From: Phycisphaeraceae bacterium
Lineage (GTDB): Bacteria; Planctomycetota; Phycisphaerae; Phycisphaerales; Phycisphaeraceae
Length of the DNA stretch: 47,699 bases
NCBI GenBank assembly: GCA_029260715.1
Contig: JAJDCS010000035.1
Coordinates: forward strand, 1 to 47,699
Reading direction: 5' to 3'
This document shows positions 26,441 through 35,774 of the stretch, piece after piece (the first letter of the stretch is position 1; each line of letters opens with the position of its first letter). Both the position numbers and the translations under genes were made by a program. Below the pieces are notes generated by a model. The model was given only the letters and a program-made list of their open reading frames with translations, had not been told where the DNA came from and ran no database searches.

Positions 26441-26833
26441 GGGCTTGGCCCTCATTTTGTGTTCGCTTCAATAGTGATTATTAGGTGGTCACGCCGCAAG
26501 TCAAATTTTTTCCCGTCAAGAAAACAACTTTTTCTAATACGGCGGGCCGGCGGTGCGTGCCACGGTCGAACGCGGCCAAGCCGCCGGCGCGTCTTGTTGA
26601 CAAGTACTGTATCGGCTGGTGAAAGCCAACAGTTTGAAATTCAAAAAAATGATTTCTATTGAACCGCCCATAACGCCTTGGCCGCACGGGGCGTGCCGCG
26701 AAGTGGGTTGTTTATACCGGTTATGGATACCGGGCAAAAAAAAAATTGAGAAATTTTTATTGCCCCGGCGGCTTCATTAAAGTCGCTAGTGAGCGGGGGT
26801 GCGGATCGAGACGATATAAAAAAAACAGAAGGG
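26441..26833. other. AT-richer intergenic region with the RND operon terminator
   Basis: No gene is supported. It has several A/T runs (26500-26545, 26736-26765). A probable minus-strand terminator lies at the left end of the RND permease. The base composition contrasts with the GC-rich genes on both sides. Confidence 0.5.
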
Positions 26834-26852
26834 CTACGCGAGCCTTTCGCCC
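26815..26852 (-). terminator. possible rho-independent terminator of the RND operon
   Basis: On the minus strand AAGGCT-CGCGT-AGCCCTT spans the last codons and stop of the permease and is followed by TTCTG and a run of eight T (26818-26825). The stem is short with one bulge. Confidence 0.45.
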
Positions 26853-29800
26853 TGCCCCAATTCCGGCACCGGCCACTTGAGCCGGCTGTAAAGCCAGGTC
26901 TTGATATCCAGCGTCAGGCTAAAAACCAGAGGCACCAGCAGCAGCGTAAACACCGCCGAGCAGACAAGCCCGCCCAGCACAACCCCGCCCAGGCCTTTGT
27001 ACAGCTCGCTGCCCGAACCGGGCATCAACACCAGCGGCAGCATACCAAAGACACTGGTCAGGGTGGTCATGAAGATGGGGCGTATGCGCGTGCGCACGGA
27101 TTCTCGGATGGCTTGACGCGGCGGCATTGGCTCGATCTTGTCGCTGTCGGATTGCCCGATGCCCTTCATGAAGTTTAACGCCTGGTGGACGATCAGGATC
27201 GCGTTGTTCACCACCACGCCGATCAGGATGACAAAGCCCAGCATGGTCAGCACGTCCAGTTGCTGGGTGTGGTCGAAAAGGTTGACCACCGCCAACCCCA
27301 GCACACCCCCCACCGCCGCCAGGGGCACGCTGAACATGATCACGAACGGGTACAAGAAACTCTCGAACAACGCGGCCATGAGCAGGAACGTGATCAACAA
27401 CGCGATGAACATACGGCTGCTGAGCAGGCTGGTGTAGCTGTCGAGGCTGAACCACCCGTGCCACTTGCCCAGCAACGCCGTACGCACCTGGACGAGCTTG
27501 TCCGCGGTGCCGGCCAGGCCCACGCCCACGTCGGAGGGGATATGGTTTTCGTCGCGTAGCTGGTTGGTCAAGGCTTCGACTTGGCTGATGGCCTGCTCAA
27601 GCGGGATTTCGTCGGGCGGTGTGACGGAGAAGGTGATCGACCGCAACTGCTCGACGTGGTTGATCTGCTGCGGCGCGTTGGTGAAGGAGAGGCGCGTCAC
27701 AGCTGAAAGGGGGATGATCGTTGTGGTGTTGTCGTTGTCGCGCACGGCAATGGGAACCTGCCCCAGCGCGTCGGGCGTGAGCGGGATATCCGGCGAGCGG
27801 ACGAGCAGCAGGTCGATGGATTCTCCCTTGAGGCGGTAGTCGCCGACGGTGGCGCCGTCGATAAGCGTCTGCACGCCCAGGCCCAGGCCGGCCACGTCCA
27901 GGTTCAGGTCTTTGGCGCGTACTTGGTCAATCTCCACGCGCAGCTCCGGCCCCGAGAGGTTGAAGTTCAGCGGGTCGGGCTGGACAGCCATAAACCCGAA
28001 CTTGCCTGTGAGCGCGTTGTAGACGGCGTCGGCGCTGCTTTGGAGCTTGTCCATTTCAGTGCTCATGACTTCGACGTCGATGGAGTTGCTCCCGCCGATG
28101 CCCCTGCCGAAGATCGACCGCTGCATGGCGAAGCCGAAGCTGCCGGGGATGCTCGACATCGCGTTGCCAAGTACCGACTCCAACGGCTTGATCAGCCCCT
28201 TGTCCTGGCTCGAAGCACCCATGAAAATCGTGCCGCTCCAAGAAACAAAAAAGTAATTCTCGATCGCCGGCACCGCCGGGTAGGGCTGGCCGTTTTCAAA
28301 ATTAATGACCGGGCCGATGGCGGTGGCTTGCTCGGTGGACGTGGCTTCCCAGTAAGGCCGCACGCCTTTTTCGATGCGCTCGCCGATGGTCTGGTTGTGG
28401 TCGATGTTGTAGCCCGGCGGCGTGAGCATCACACCGAAGACCAGGTTCATATTGCCGTTGGGCAGGTACGAAGCGTCGGGCGTCATCACCATCGCCCCGA
28501 TGATCGACGCGAACGTCAGCAGCGCGATCACCCCGACACGCGCCAATTTTTTACCCGGATCGGACAAGCTGTAGATCAGGTCGGAAAAACGGCCGGTCAG
28601 CGAATTGAGCTTCGCCGTCATGCCCCACAGCGTCGTAAAGCGGTCTCGCGATTGCGTCGTCGCTTTGCCCGGACGCAACCACCGCGCCGACGCCGTGGGG
28701 ATCACCGTCACCGACACAATCAACGACAGCGACACCGCGGCGCAGATCGCCAGCGAAATGTCGCGGAACAGTTGGCCCGCCTCTTCCTGGATCGTCAGCA
28801 CCGGCACGAACACCGCCAGCGTCGTCAGCGTTGACGCCAGCACCGCGCCCCATACTTCTTTGGTCGCGTCGTAGCTGGCTTTCATCGGCGACTTGCCCAG
28901 GCCCAGGTGACGGTCGATGTTCTCAAGCACGACGATGGCGTTGTCGACCACCATACCCACGGCAAAGGCAAGACCGGCCAGGCTGATCACATTAATGTTC
29001 CGCCCGAACGCGGTCATGACCACAAACGTGCCGATGACAGACGTGGGGATCGCAAGCCCCACGATCAGCGTCGGCCGAACCTTCCGCAGGAACAGCAACA
29101 AAACAATCACCGCCAGCGTCCCGCCGATCCACAGGTTGTTCGTCACCAGGTCCAACGCGTCGTAGATGTACACGGTTTCGTCATAGACCTGCTTGAGACT
29201 CAAACCCATCCCGTACGCGGGCAGCATGTCGCGGTTGACCTCGTCGATCCGCTGCTGCAAACCACGCATGACCTGGATGACATTCGACCCCGACTCACGC
29301 GTGGCGCTGAGCGCCAACCCCGGCTGACCACGCGACCGCACGAAGCTCCGCCGCTTCTCCAAGCCCAGCTCCACGTCGGCAAAATCGGCGATGCGCACGG
29401 GCCCGCCGTCGGTGTACCGCACGATCGTTTGGCGGATGCCGTCGAGCGTGTCGTACTGCCCCACCATGCGCACGCGCATGTCCAGCCGCCCTTCGGGCAG
29501 ATCGCCTGCCGACACGTTCATGTTTTCCTGTCGCAGCGCGTTCCGCAGGTCTTCGAACGTGATGCCGCGTTGGGCCATGCGCTTCGGGTCCACGTAGATC
29601 AACGCCTGCCGCTCGCGCCCGCCGTAGATGTTGATCCTGCTCAAGCCCGAAACACGCTCGAGGTATGGCTTGATCCGCTTGTCGGCCATGTCGTACAGGC
29701 TTTGGATGTCCACCTCGGGGTCGGTGCTCTGGAGGATGGTCCAGGCGATGGCGTTTTCGCTGTTGGAGTCCGCCGCGGTGATGACGGGCTCGTCGGCGTC

Positions 29801-30160
29801 GGGCGGGTACTCGGGCACCTCTCGCAGCTTGTCGGAAACCTCCTGCAGCGCCCGGTCCATGTTCGTGCCGATGAAAAACTCCAGCTCGATCTTGCCTTGC
29901 CCGACGCTGGCGGAGGCGGTCATCTTCTTCAGGTTCGAGACCGCTTTGAGTTTGTCTTCCTGCTCTTCGACGATCTCCTGCTCGACCTCTTCGGGGCTTC
30001 GCCCGGTCCAGCTTGTCTCGACGGTGATGAGCGGCTGGTCGACGTTGGGGACCATCTGGATGGGGATGGTGACCACCGATATCACGCCGAACAGCAGCAA
30101 AATGAGCACGGCGACGGTGACCTTCACAGGGTTCGAGATGGCAAACCGGATGTAGTCCAT
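26834..30160 (-). CDS. RND efflux transporter permease
   Basis: The 1108-residue protein is a full-length HAE-type RND inner-membrane pump: an N-terminal helix with NPVKVTVAVLILLLFG, a large periplasmic loop, helices IV-VI, and a second half of the same layout. The helix IV proton-relay region is GMVVDNAIVVLEN, with Asp406 and Asn407 where AcrB has Asp-Asp, and helix X has GVVVNNAILIV where AcrB has Lys940. Such D-N types are common outside Proteobacteria and probably work with a simpler relay. It lies 57 bases after the adaptor gene. No TolC gene is seen. Substrate cannot be predicted. Confidence 0.95.
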   Translation of the reverse strand: MDYIRFAISNPVKVTVAVLILLLFGVISVVTIPIQMVPNVDQPLITVETSWTGRSPEEVEQEIVEEQEDKLKAVSNLKKMTASASVGQGKIELEFFIGTNMDRALQEVSDKLREVPEYPPDADEPVITAADSNSENAIAWTILQSTDPEVDIQSLYDMADKRIKPYLERVSGLSRINIYGGRERQALIYVDPKRMAQRGITFEDLRNALRQENMNVSAGDLPEGRLDMRVRMVGQYDTLDGIRQTIVRYTDGGPVRIADFADVELGLEKRRSFVRSRGQPGLALSATRESGSNVIQVMRGLQQRIDEVNRDMLPAYGMGLSLKQVYDETVYIYDALDLVTNNLWIGGTLAVIVLLLFLRKVRPTLIVGLAIPTSVIGTFVVMTAFGRNINVISLAGLAFAVGMVVDNAIVVLENIDRHLGLGKSPMKASYDATKEVWGAVLASTLTTLAVFVPVLTIQEEAGQLFRDISLAICAAVSLSLIVSVTVIPTASARWLRPGKATTQSRDRFTTLWGMTAKLNSLTGRFSDLIYSLSDPGKKLARVGVIALLTFASIIGAMVMTPDASYLPNGNMNLVFGVMLTPPGYNIDHNQTIGERIEKGVRPYWEATSTEQATAIGPVINFENGQPYPAVPAIENYFFVSWSGTIFMGASSQDKGLIKPLESVLGNAMSSIPGSFGFAMQRSIFGRGIGGSNSIDVEVMSTEMDKLQSSADAVYNALTGKFGFMAVQPDPLNFNLSGPELRVEIDQVRAKDLNLDVAGLGLGVQTLIDGATVGDYRLKGESIDLLLVRSPDIPLTPDALGQVPIAVRDNDNTTTIIPLSAVTRLSFTNAPQQINHVEQLRSITFSVTPPDEIPLEQAISQVEALTNQLRDENHIPSDVGVGLAGTADKLVQVRTALLGKWHGWFSLDSYTSLLSSRMFIALLITFLLMAALFESFLYPFVIMFSVPLAAVGGVLGLAVVNLFDHTQQLDVLTMLGFVILIGVVVNNAILIVHQALNFMKGIGQSDSDKIEPMPPRQAIRESVRTRIRPIFMTTLTSVFGMLPLVLMPGSGSELYKGLGGVVLGGLVCSAVFTLLLVPLVFSLTLDIKTWLYSRLKWPVPELGQGERLA

Positions 30161-30217
30161 ATTGGCTTTGTTTACGTCGTGTGGAAGAGCGGCCTTGCGG
30201 CGGGGCCGCGGCGTGTC

Positions 30218-31384
30218 TTACTCCGTGCGCGACTCGATAATGCTAAGCGGCCGTCCGGGGAACAGACGCTCGCTGCCCTCGGTCACCACGCGCAGGTCCC
30301 CGGCGAGCGCGCCCGCGGGCGGTTGGGCGGTGGGCTGCACCGCGTACCGGTCGCCTTGGCTAAACAGAACCTTGACCGGGATGGGCGTGGCGAGGCTGTT
30401 GACGTCGGCCCATATCTCAGTGCCGTTGGCTGTGCGGTAAACCGCGTCGCGCGGCACGGTGAGCACCTCGACGCTCTTACCCGTCGGCACTTTGGCGATC
30501 ACGCTCATCCCCGGCTTGAGCCGACTCTCCGGGTCATCGAGCCGGATTTTCACACGGTAGGTTCTCGCCGCGTTCGAGCCCATCGGGTTAATCGCCACCA
30601 CGCGCCCGATCAGTTCAAGCGACAGCGGCTCGACGATAACCTCGACCTCGTGTCCAGCGTCGATCTGGTTCACCACCGCTTCGGGCGCATCGATCACAGC
30701 GTCGATCCGCCCGCTTGAGATCACTTCCATCACGGGGTCGCCCTGCTTGACCCACTGGCCGACTTCGACGTTTTTCTTCACTACCACGCCGTCAAACGGG
30801 GCGAGCACCGATAGCCTGGCCAACTGTACCTCGCGCAGGTCGAGGTCCGCTTGCGCGATGAGCAGGTCCGCCTTGGCGCGGTCGAGGCGCGCTTTTGCGG
30901 CTTCTTCTTCGTTGCGCGCGTCGGCGACTTCTTTGGGTTTTGCGGACGAGGCTTTAAGCAGCTCTTCCAAGGAGTGCCTGTTGCGTTCCGCCAGGTCGAA
31001 CTGCGCCTTGGTTTCCGCCACGATCGCGTGCCCCTGGGTGACGTGTGCCTCCGCCGCCGCCACCGCGAGCTTCGCCCACACGTCGTCGATCTTCGCCAGC
31101 ACGGTTTGCCCCGCGGTGACGCCGTCGCCCTCGTCGACGGGGACTTGCATTACCCGTCCCGGCTGCTCGGCGGCGACGACGGCGTATTGGACTTGGCTTA
31201 GCCTGCCCACCGCGTCCCACCTGGCTTGGAGCGTCTCATGCCGCGCCACCCCCACGCGCACCAGCGCCGGCGGCGGACCCTGACCCTCCGGCGGGCCGTC
31301 GGCGCCGCGGGTGAACCCGGCAACGCCCAGCAACACCCACAAACCGATCAGCGTTGACACAAACGCCTTCTTTAATTCGACCAT
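30218..31384 (-). CDS. RND periplasmic adaptor subunit
   Basis: The 388-residue protein has a signal peptide (LKKAFVSTLIGLWVLLGVAG, then processing near TRGA). It then has the adaptor domains: a lipoyl half GRVMQVPVDEGDGVTAGQTVLAKID, a coiled-coil hairpin (about 100-175), the second lipoyl half LSVLAPFDGVVVKKNVEVGQWVKQGDPVM, a beta-barrel and a membrane-proximal region. It bridges the permease to the outer-membrane channel. It is the first gene of the pair. The ATG at 31384 or a GTG two codons before it may start translation. Confidence 0.92.
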   Translation of the reverse strand: MVELKKAFVSTLIGLWVLLGVAGFTRGADGPPEGQGPPPALVRVGVARHETLQARWDAVGRLSQVQYAVVAAEQPGRVMQVPVDEGDGVTAGQTVLAKIDDVWAKLAVAAAEAHVTQGHAIVAETKAQFDLAERNRHSLEELLKASSAKPKEVADARNEEEAAKARLDRAKADLLIAQADLDLREVQLARLSVLAPFDGVVVKKNVEVGQWVKQGDPVMEVISSGRIDAVIDAPEAVVNQIDAGHEVEVIVEPLSLELIGRVVAINPMGSNAARTYRVKIRLDDPESRLKPGMSVIAKVPTGKSVEVLTVPRDAVYRTANGTEIWADVNSLATPIPVKVLFSQGDRYAVQPTAQPPAGALAGDLRVVTEGSERLFPGRPLSIIESRTE

Positions 31385-31600
31385 TTGCACGATCACTCCA
31401 GTCTAAGTCGTAAGCACAATAGATTACCACGACGCGCGTGATTCAGTTGTGAATGAACACGACAATCTTATCGCTCACGACACAAGAGTGGCGCCGCGGC
31501 AACAAGTTTCTTCTTTTTTTTGATGGCGGGTTTACGACGCGGGATGACCGTGGTGATCAACGCCATACCCTGATGGGTGTAGCGCGTACGGAAACCTACT

Positions 31601-31620
31601 TAGTGGATATGTTCGAGTGA
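31601..31620. repeat. second copy of a 20-base motif
   Basis: TAGTGGATATGTTCGAGTGA matches 19 of 20 bases of the motif at 20221-20240, which lies upstream of the aminotransferase. Here it lies in the gap between the adaptor start and the small protein stop. Function unknown. Confidence 0.6.
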
Positions 31621-31631
31621 GGGCCTTTGTC

Positions 31632-31892
31632 TTACCCCTTGCCCGCCGTCTGTGCCTCGGGCTTTTTCTTGCGGCGCGACGCCGACAGCCACAGCGTCTG
31701 GTCCGCCGCGTGCCACACGCCTCGGCCGTGCGACTGGTGCAGCGGACGCACACGCACGAAAAGAACCTTCGAATCTTCGCAGATATCGCAGACCCTGCCG
31801 GTCATGTCCCCAGCCAGTGTGGTGACGGTGTCGCCGACTTCCAGTGTCTTGCCCCCAACATCCTGAGCTTGTTCAAGCTTCTGCATAACCAT
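31632..31892 (-). CDS. small hypothetical protein, KOW/SH3-like pattern
   Basis: The 86-residue form starts at ATG 31892, which follows GAGGAAGGGTTGT. The sequence KTLEVGDTVTTLAGDMTGRVCDICEDSKVLFVRV has the GD-V-x-G-x-V pattern of small beta-barrels (KOW or SH3-like). It ends with a basic tail, so nucleic-acid or protein binding is possible. It is not recognised as a named family. It stands alone, upstream of and on the same strand as the RND pair. Confidence 0.6.
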   Translation of the reverse strand: MVMQKLEQAQDVGGKTLEVGDTVTTLAGDMTGRVCDICEDSKVLFVRVRPLHQSHGRGVWHAADQTLWLSASRRKKKPEAQTAGKG

Positions 31893-32103
31893 ACAACCCT
31901 TCCTCTTCGATGTGTATAATTTCCGTGATTGCAAGCATTTATGCCGCGCCACGCCCTGCGACTCGTCCGCGCGGGGCAGTTCGGTGTAACGCCTGATCAG
32001 CGACTTGGCATAACTAATATTAGCGCCGCCGGGGCGGTATTTCTAACAACAGCCGCGATTTTTATCCGTCGGCAGGCGTGATTGACCCGTAAAGGTCGCC
32101 ACA

Positions 32104-32634
32104 TCAAGTACATCCGGCCTGCCCCTTTTGCCAGTTGCACGGGCAGGGTTGGCCGGATTGGATCGCGCCCAGCAGCCGCAAGACCTCATCGACGCTGCGC
32201 CCGATGGGCAAGTCGTTGACGCTGGTGTGACGGATCACAGCGTCGGGGTCGATCAAAAATGTGCCCCGCAGAGCCAAGCCCTTCTCAGGCAGCAGCAGCC
32301 CGTAGTCCATGGTGATCCGCTTGGTCATGTCCGACAGCAGCGGGTACTTCAACGCGGCCAATTCGGCGTTGGACTGGCACCAAGCCTTATGCACCAAGTA
32401 GCTATCGCACGAGCAGGCAAGCAACTCGCAGCCGCGCTTCTTAAATTCGTCGCAAGCACGGTCAAACCCGACAACCTCCGTGGGGCACACCGACGAAAAC
32501 GCCATGGGGAAAAACCAGAAACACAACCACTTGCCTTTGTAGTCCTCAAGCCCGACCTGCTTGAAGCTGTCGTCTTGGGAAAAGTAGGCTTGTGCCTTGA
32601 ACGCCGGGGCCGGTGAGCCGACTTGGGTGGGCAT
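32104..32634 (-). CDS. 2-Cys peroxiredoxin
   Basis: The 176-residue protein is an AhpC/Prx1-like peroxidase. The peroxidatic cysteine lies in FPMAFSSVCPTEVVGF, with Ser in place of the usual Thr of the PxxxTxxC site. The C-terminal QPCPCNW contains the resolving cysteine and the WQK region. It reduces hydrogen peroxide or organic peroxides, using thioredoxin or a similar donor. The start ATG follows AAGGAG. It is 86 bases after an aquaporin gene on the same strand, a pairing that would fit peroxide handling. Confidence 0.95.
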   Translation of the reverse strand: MPTQVGSPAPAFKAQAYFSQDDSFKQVGLEDYKGKWLCFWFFPMAFSSVCPTEVVGFDRACDEFKKRGCELLACSCDSYLVHKAWCQSNAELAALKYPLLSDMTKRITMDYGLLLPEKGLALRGTFLIDPDAVIRHTSVNDLPIGRSVDEVLRLLGAIQSGQPCPCNWQKGQAGCT

Positions 32635-32720
32635 GACAAAATCGCTCCTTGGGTCGGGTTTTTAAAGATCGATTGTAGCCGTCTCGCCACACGCGGCGAG
32701 CGGTTCGGCGGGGGTATTTG

Positions 32721-33407
32721 TCAGTCTTTGTAGAGCAGCCTGTATAGCCCAAGCCCCAGGGCCCCCCCGGCGATCGGTGAAGCGATAAAGACCCATACGA
32801 TTGACATGGCGTCGCCGCCCTGGATGATCGCCGGCCCCAAGCTGCGAGCCGGGTTGAGCGACGCGTCACCCAACGGCGCCCCCACCAGGTGCGCCACGAA
32901 CAGAAACCCGCCGATCGCCAGCCCCGCGAAACCTGGGGGCGACTCCTTGCGCGTGACGGAAAAAATGGTCAACAGGAACAGCGCCGTCATGATCAGCTCC
33001 CACCCGAACAGCGTGGCAATAGACATCTGCTGTGGGTTGCCGTTTGCGGCGACACCGTGTTTGGCCAGTTCGTAACCCGGCAGCCCTTTCATCAGAGCCA
33101 AGAGCAGTGCGCTCGCCGCCAACGCGCCTAGGAACTGAGCAATGATGTACCCCGGCACCAGGCTCCAGCTGAGCCTGCCAGCCGCCGCCATGGGCAGCGT
33201 CACCGCCGGGTTCACGTGGCACCCTGAAACCGGGCCCACCGCCCAGACCAAGCCCATCAGCGTGAACCCGAACGCGAACGAGATCCCCAGCCAACCCGTG
33301 CTGCCATAATCCAAAAAACCCTGGAGCGTCGCCACCGCGGTGCCCATGAACACGAGTGCGAAAGTCCCGATGAACTCGGCTGCGTAGCTTTTAAATGGGT
33401 GGTTCAT
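32721..33407 (-). CDS. aquaporin, AqpZ/MIP family
   Basis: The 228-residue protein has six membrane helices and the two half-helix motifs HVNPAVT and SLNPARS. The N-terminal AAEFIGTFALVFMGTA is the MIP signature. The residues before the second motif (GAPLGDASLNPAR) favour a water channel over a glycerol facilitator, but selectivity cannot be fixed by eye. It may share transcription with the downstream peroxiredoxin. Confidence 0.94.
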   Translation of the reverse strand: MNHPFKSYAAEFIGTFALVFMGTAVATLQGFLDYGSTGWLGISFAFGFTLMGLVWAVGPVSGCHVNPAVTLPMAAAGRLSWSLVPGYIIAQFLGALAASALLLALMKGLPGYELAKHGVAANGNPQQMSIATLFGWELIMTALFLLTIFSVTRKESPPGFAGLAIGGFLFVAHLVGAPLGDASLNPARSLGPAIIQGGDAMSIVWVFIASPIAGGALGLGLYRLLYKD

Positions 33408-33450
33408 GGTGTTGCGTTTTGATGGCGAATGGGTTGTCTCGCTGACATGC

Positions 33451-33474
33451 AGCGGCCCTCGCCGTTGGGCCGCT
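33451..33474. other. hairpin between the AMMECR1-MEMO gene and the aquaporin gene
   Basis: AGCGGCCC and GGGCCGCT form a perfect eight-base stem around an eight-base loop. No U-tract follows on the minus strand, so it may be a terminator-like or stabilising hairpin only. Confidence 0.4.
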
Positions 33475-33567
33475 AAAAAGCATAGGCAATCTAGGCGGTG
33501 GGTATCGGCGGGTCAAACACCGCGACGCTTGCGTGAATTGCGTGAAACAAACACCGTTTGCAGCGGC

Positions 33568-35655
33568 TTACCCGATGGTGACCCCCGCGTAGCCCACCAC
33601 GCGAGACGCGTCGCCGCTGGCTTTGGCGCTGTTGCTGTAGTGGATGAGCTTGATCTTCATGGCCTGGCTGTCGGCGGCAAGGGTTTGCATGACGGCCACG
33701 GCTGGCAACACGCCGCACATGCTGATCTGGTGGCGCTGGCAGGTCTCATAAAGCCTGACGGGGTCGCCCGAGAGCATCGCGTCGATCGCCATCCTGTCGA
33801 GACGGCTGCCTTCCATCTCGGGCGCGAAGTGGTTCATGTCGCTTGAGATCACCAGCAGGGGCGGCTCTTCGCCGCGAGATTGGGCTTCTTCAATCAGCGT
33901 GGCCAGGGCTTGGGCTACGGCCTGGGTGTCTTCGTAAGTGGTTTGCCCCATCACCACCGGCAGCACGCGCAAGCCCGGCTGAACGCGCTGCAAAAACGGC
34001 AACAGCACCTCGCAGCCGTGCTCGTGTTGGTGGGCGTCCGGCTCCGCTTGTATTCCCGGCGCCAGTTCAACGAGGCGTTGGGCCAAGTCGGTGGCGATCG
34101 GCACGGCTGCGCCGGGTATCTGCCACTGCTGGTGCGGCGCGACGCTCATCACCGCGCCGTGGGGCGTGTGCTTGGGGCCGATCACGATCACTGTTTGGGG
34201 CACGCGCACGCGTGCAAGCGTTTTGCCGAGGGTCTCGCCGCAGAACCGCCAACCCGCGTGGGGCAGCATGACCGCTCGGAAGGGCTCTTTCTCAACACCC
34301 GCGGCATTCGCAGCCGCGTCACCCATCGCCAGATACTTGTCCACCTCTTGTTGCATCGCCTCGGCTTGCGCGGGGTAGAAACGACCGGCTTGGGCGGGTT
34401 TGCGCACCGCGTGGTTCTGCGGCGCTTCGCGCGCGTCGAAGCGAAGGGCGGTGAAGGCGGTGACCTCCGCTTCGCCGCGTTGCTCAAGCTCGTGCCACCG
34501 CGAGGGGTGCATCCGGATCGCGCGTAGCGCCCCGGCGACCTGATCCGTGCGCCCCTGTGGGCCCGGAAGCGCCAACTGCCACTGACCCGCTCGCCGCGCC
34601 CGAACCACACTGTTGCCCAGGTATTGGTGTCTCGCGGGGTAGTCCTGGGCGCGTAGCCGGATCGGCTGCCACAGAAGTGTGACGTGTTTCACGGGGTCGC
34701 CCGCCGGTTCGTCGGACGAGTCGAGGTTCTTCAGCGACCGCACCGCTGCCATGACCAAATCCAACAGGCTGCGGCTGCTCGCCGCCGCCACCGTGGTCGC
34801 GCCGGATTCCGTTTCCAGGTGTACGCCCATTTCCTGCTCATACGCCGTGGTGAGCGCTTCGGTCAGGCAATCCTCGAACGGCTGATCGGTCAGGACCAGG
34901 TTCGTGAGCGTTAAGAGTTGGTTGAGACCCTTGAACCGCAGGCCCTGGACGTCCATCTCAACGCGCGGCGATTCGCTAGTCATCAGCCTAGTCTTGAACG
35001 TCATGAGCTTGGCGCCCGGGTCGCGTCGCCACGTGTCGCTGGGCAGACCCGCCTTTGTGGCCAGGTGGTCCAGGAATGTCTTGGCGTCCCAGCCGGACTC
35101 CGTCGCCACGTGCGGCAGCAGCAGGCCTCGGCCCTGCGGGTGGTCGATGACTAAGCCGTGCGTGCCGACCTCGATCGCGTCGATCCGGTCTTCGCCCTGA
35201 GCCTCGACCATCGCCGGGTCGTGCATGAGAGAGACATCAACCCCTAGAAAGTCGAGTTCGTGGGCGGTGATCGCGGGGAACCGCGTGTCAAGCGTGGCCG
35301 TATCACGCGTCACCATCGCCAGCAACTGACCCAGCGAGTTGCCGTGTGCGCCCCCCCAACGCCCGCGGCAAGCGCGCAACTGCGTGGCCCGACGCAGCGT
35401 GACGAACACGCCGAACGCGGGGGCGCGGTCGATATCGGCGTCGAGCACCGCGTCGAAGGGGTCGCCCTTGACCGCCGCTTCCGTGGCTTTGCGGACATAG
35501 GCCAGGATTGTTTCGGCTTGCGCTTCGGTGAAGTCCGTTTTCGGTGTGGGCGGTTCGTTTGGGTCGTAGTCGGTTAAGACCGACTTCGCGTCCGCGTCGC
35601 CGGGGGGCGACGGCGCGCCTCGTTGCGTGCCCAAGCTGTAATCCGTATTCGCCAT
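33568..35655 (-). CDS. AmmeMemoRadiSam system fusion of AMMECR1 and MEMO domains
   Basis: The 695-residue protein fuses an AMMECR1-type domain (about 20-210, with LRACRGRWGG, LDFLGVDVSLM, HGLVIDHPQGRGLLLP) to a C-terminal MEMO domain (about 400-695). The MEMO metal site is complete by eye: LPHAGWRFCG, GPKHTPHG, SSDMNHFAP and the CGVLPAV cysteine. Between them is a stretch of about 190 residues with no recognised domain. It lies 119 bases after the radical SAM gene and belongs to the same operon. The three-part system modifies an unknown target. Most relatives encode A and B parts separately or in the order MEMO-AMMECR1. Confidence 0.9.
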   Translation of the reverse strand: MANTDYSLGTQRGAPSPPGDADAKSVLTDYDPNEPPTPKTDFTEAQAETILAYVRKATEAAVKGDPFDAVLDADIDRAPAFGVFVTLRRATQLRACRGRWGGAHGNSLGQLLAMVTRDTATLDTRFPAITAHELDFLGVDVSLMHDPAMVEAQGEDRIDAIEVGTHGLVIDHPQGRGLLLPHVATESGWDAKTFLDHLATKAGLPSDTWRRDPGAKLMTFKTRLMTSESPRVEMDVQGLRFKGLNQLLTLTNLVLTDQPFEDCLTEALTTAYEQEMGVHLETESGATTVAAASSRSLLDLVMAAVRSLKNLDSSDEPAGDPVKHVTLLWQPIRLRAQDYPARHQYLGNSVVRARRAGQWQLALPGPQGRTDQVAGALRAIRMHPSRWHELEQRGEAEVTAFTALRFDAREAPQNHAVRKPAQAGRFYPAQAEAMQQEVDKYLAMGDAAANAAGVEKEPFRAVMLPHAGWRFCGETLGKTLARVRVPQTVIVIGPKHTPHGAVMSVAPHQQWQIPGAAVPIATDLAQRLVELAPGIQAEPDAHQHEHGCEVLLPFLQRVQPGLRVLPVVMGQTTYEDTQAVAQALATLIEEAQSRGEEPPLLVISSDMNHFAPEMEGSRLDRMAIDAMLSGDPVRLYETCQRHQISMCGVLPAVAVMQTLAADSQAMKIKLIHYSNSAKASGDASRVVGYAGVTIG

Positions 35656-35774
35656 GACGTACCCGCCGTCCAATCTATTGTAAGCAAATTGACACCCCCC
35701 GAAACCTTAAGCCCGTGGGGCCCCGCTCTTTGGGCTTGGGCGACGCGAAACGCACACCCCCCCGCCGGTCCCCG

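Noticed and set aside
28907-30718. A 603-codon open frame opposite the RND permease
   Set aside because: Antisense shadow of a GC-rich gene: His/Arg/Asp-rich, no motifs, while the permease on the other strand is complete.
31601-31620. LexA (SOS) box
   Set aside because: Only a CGAACATA-like half is present on the minus strand; the second half of the operator is missing.
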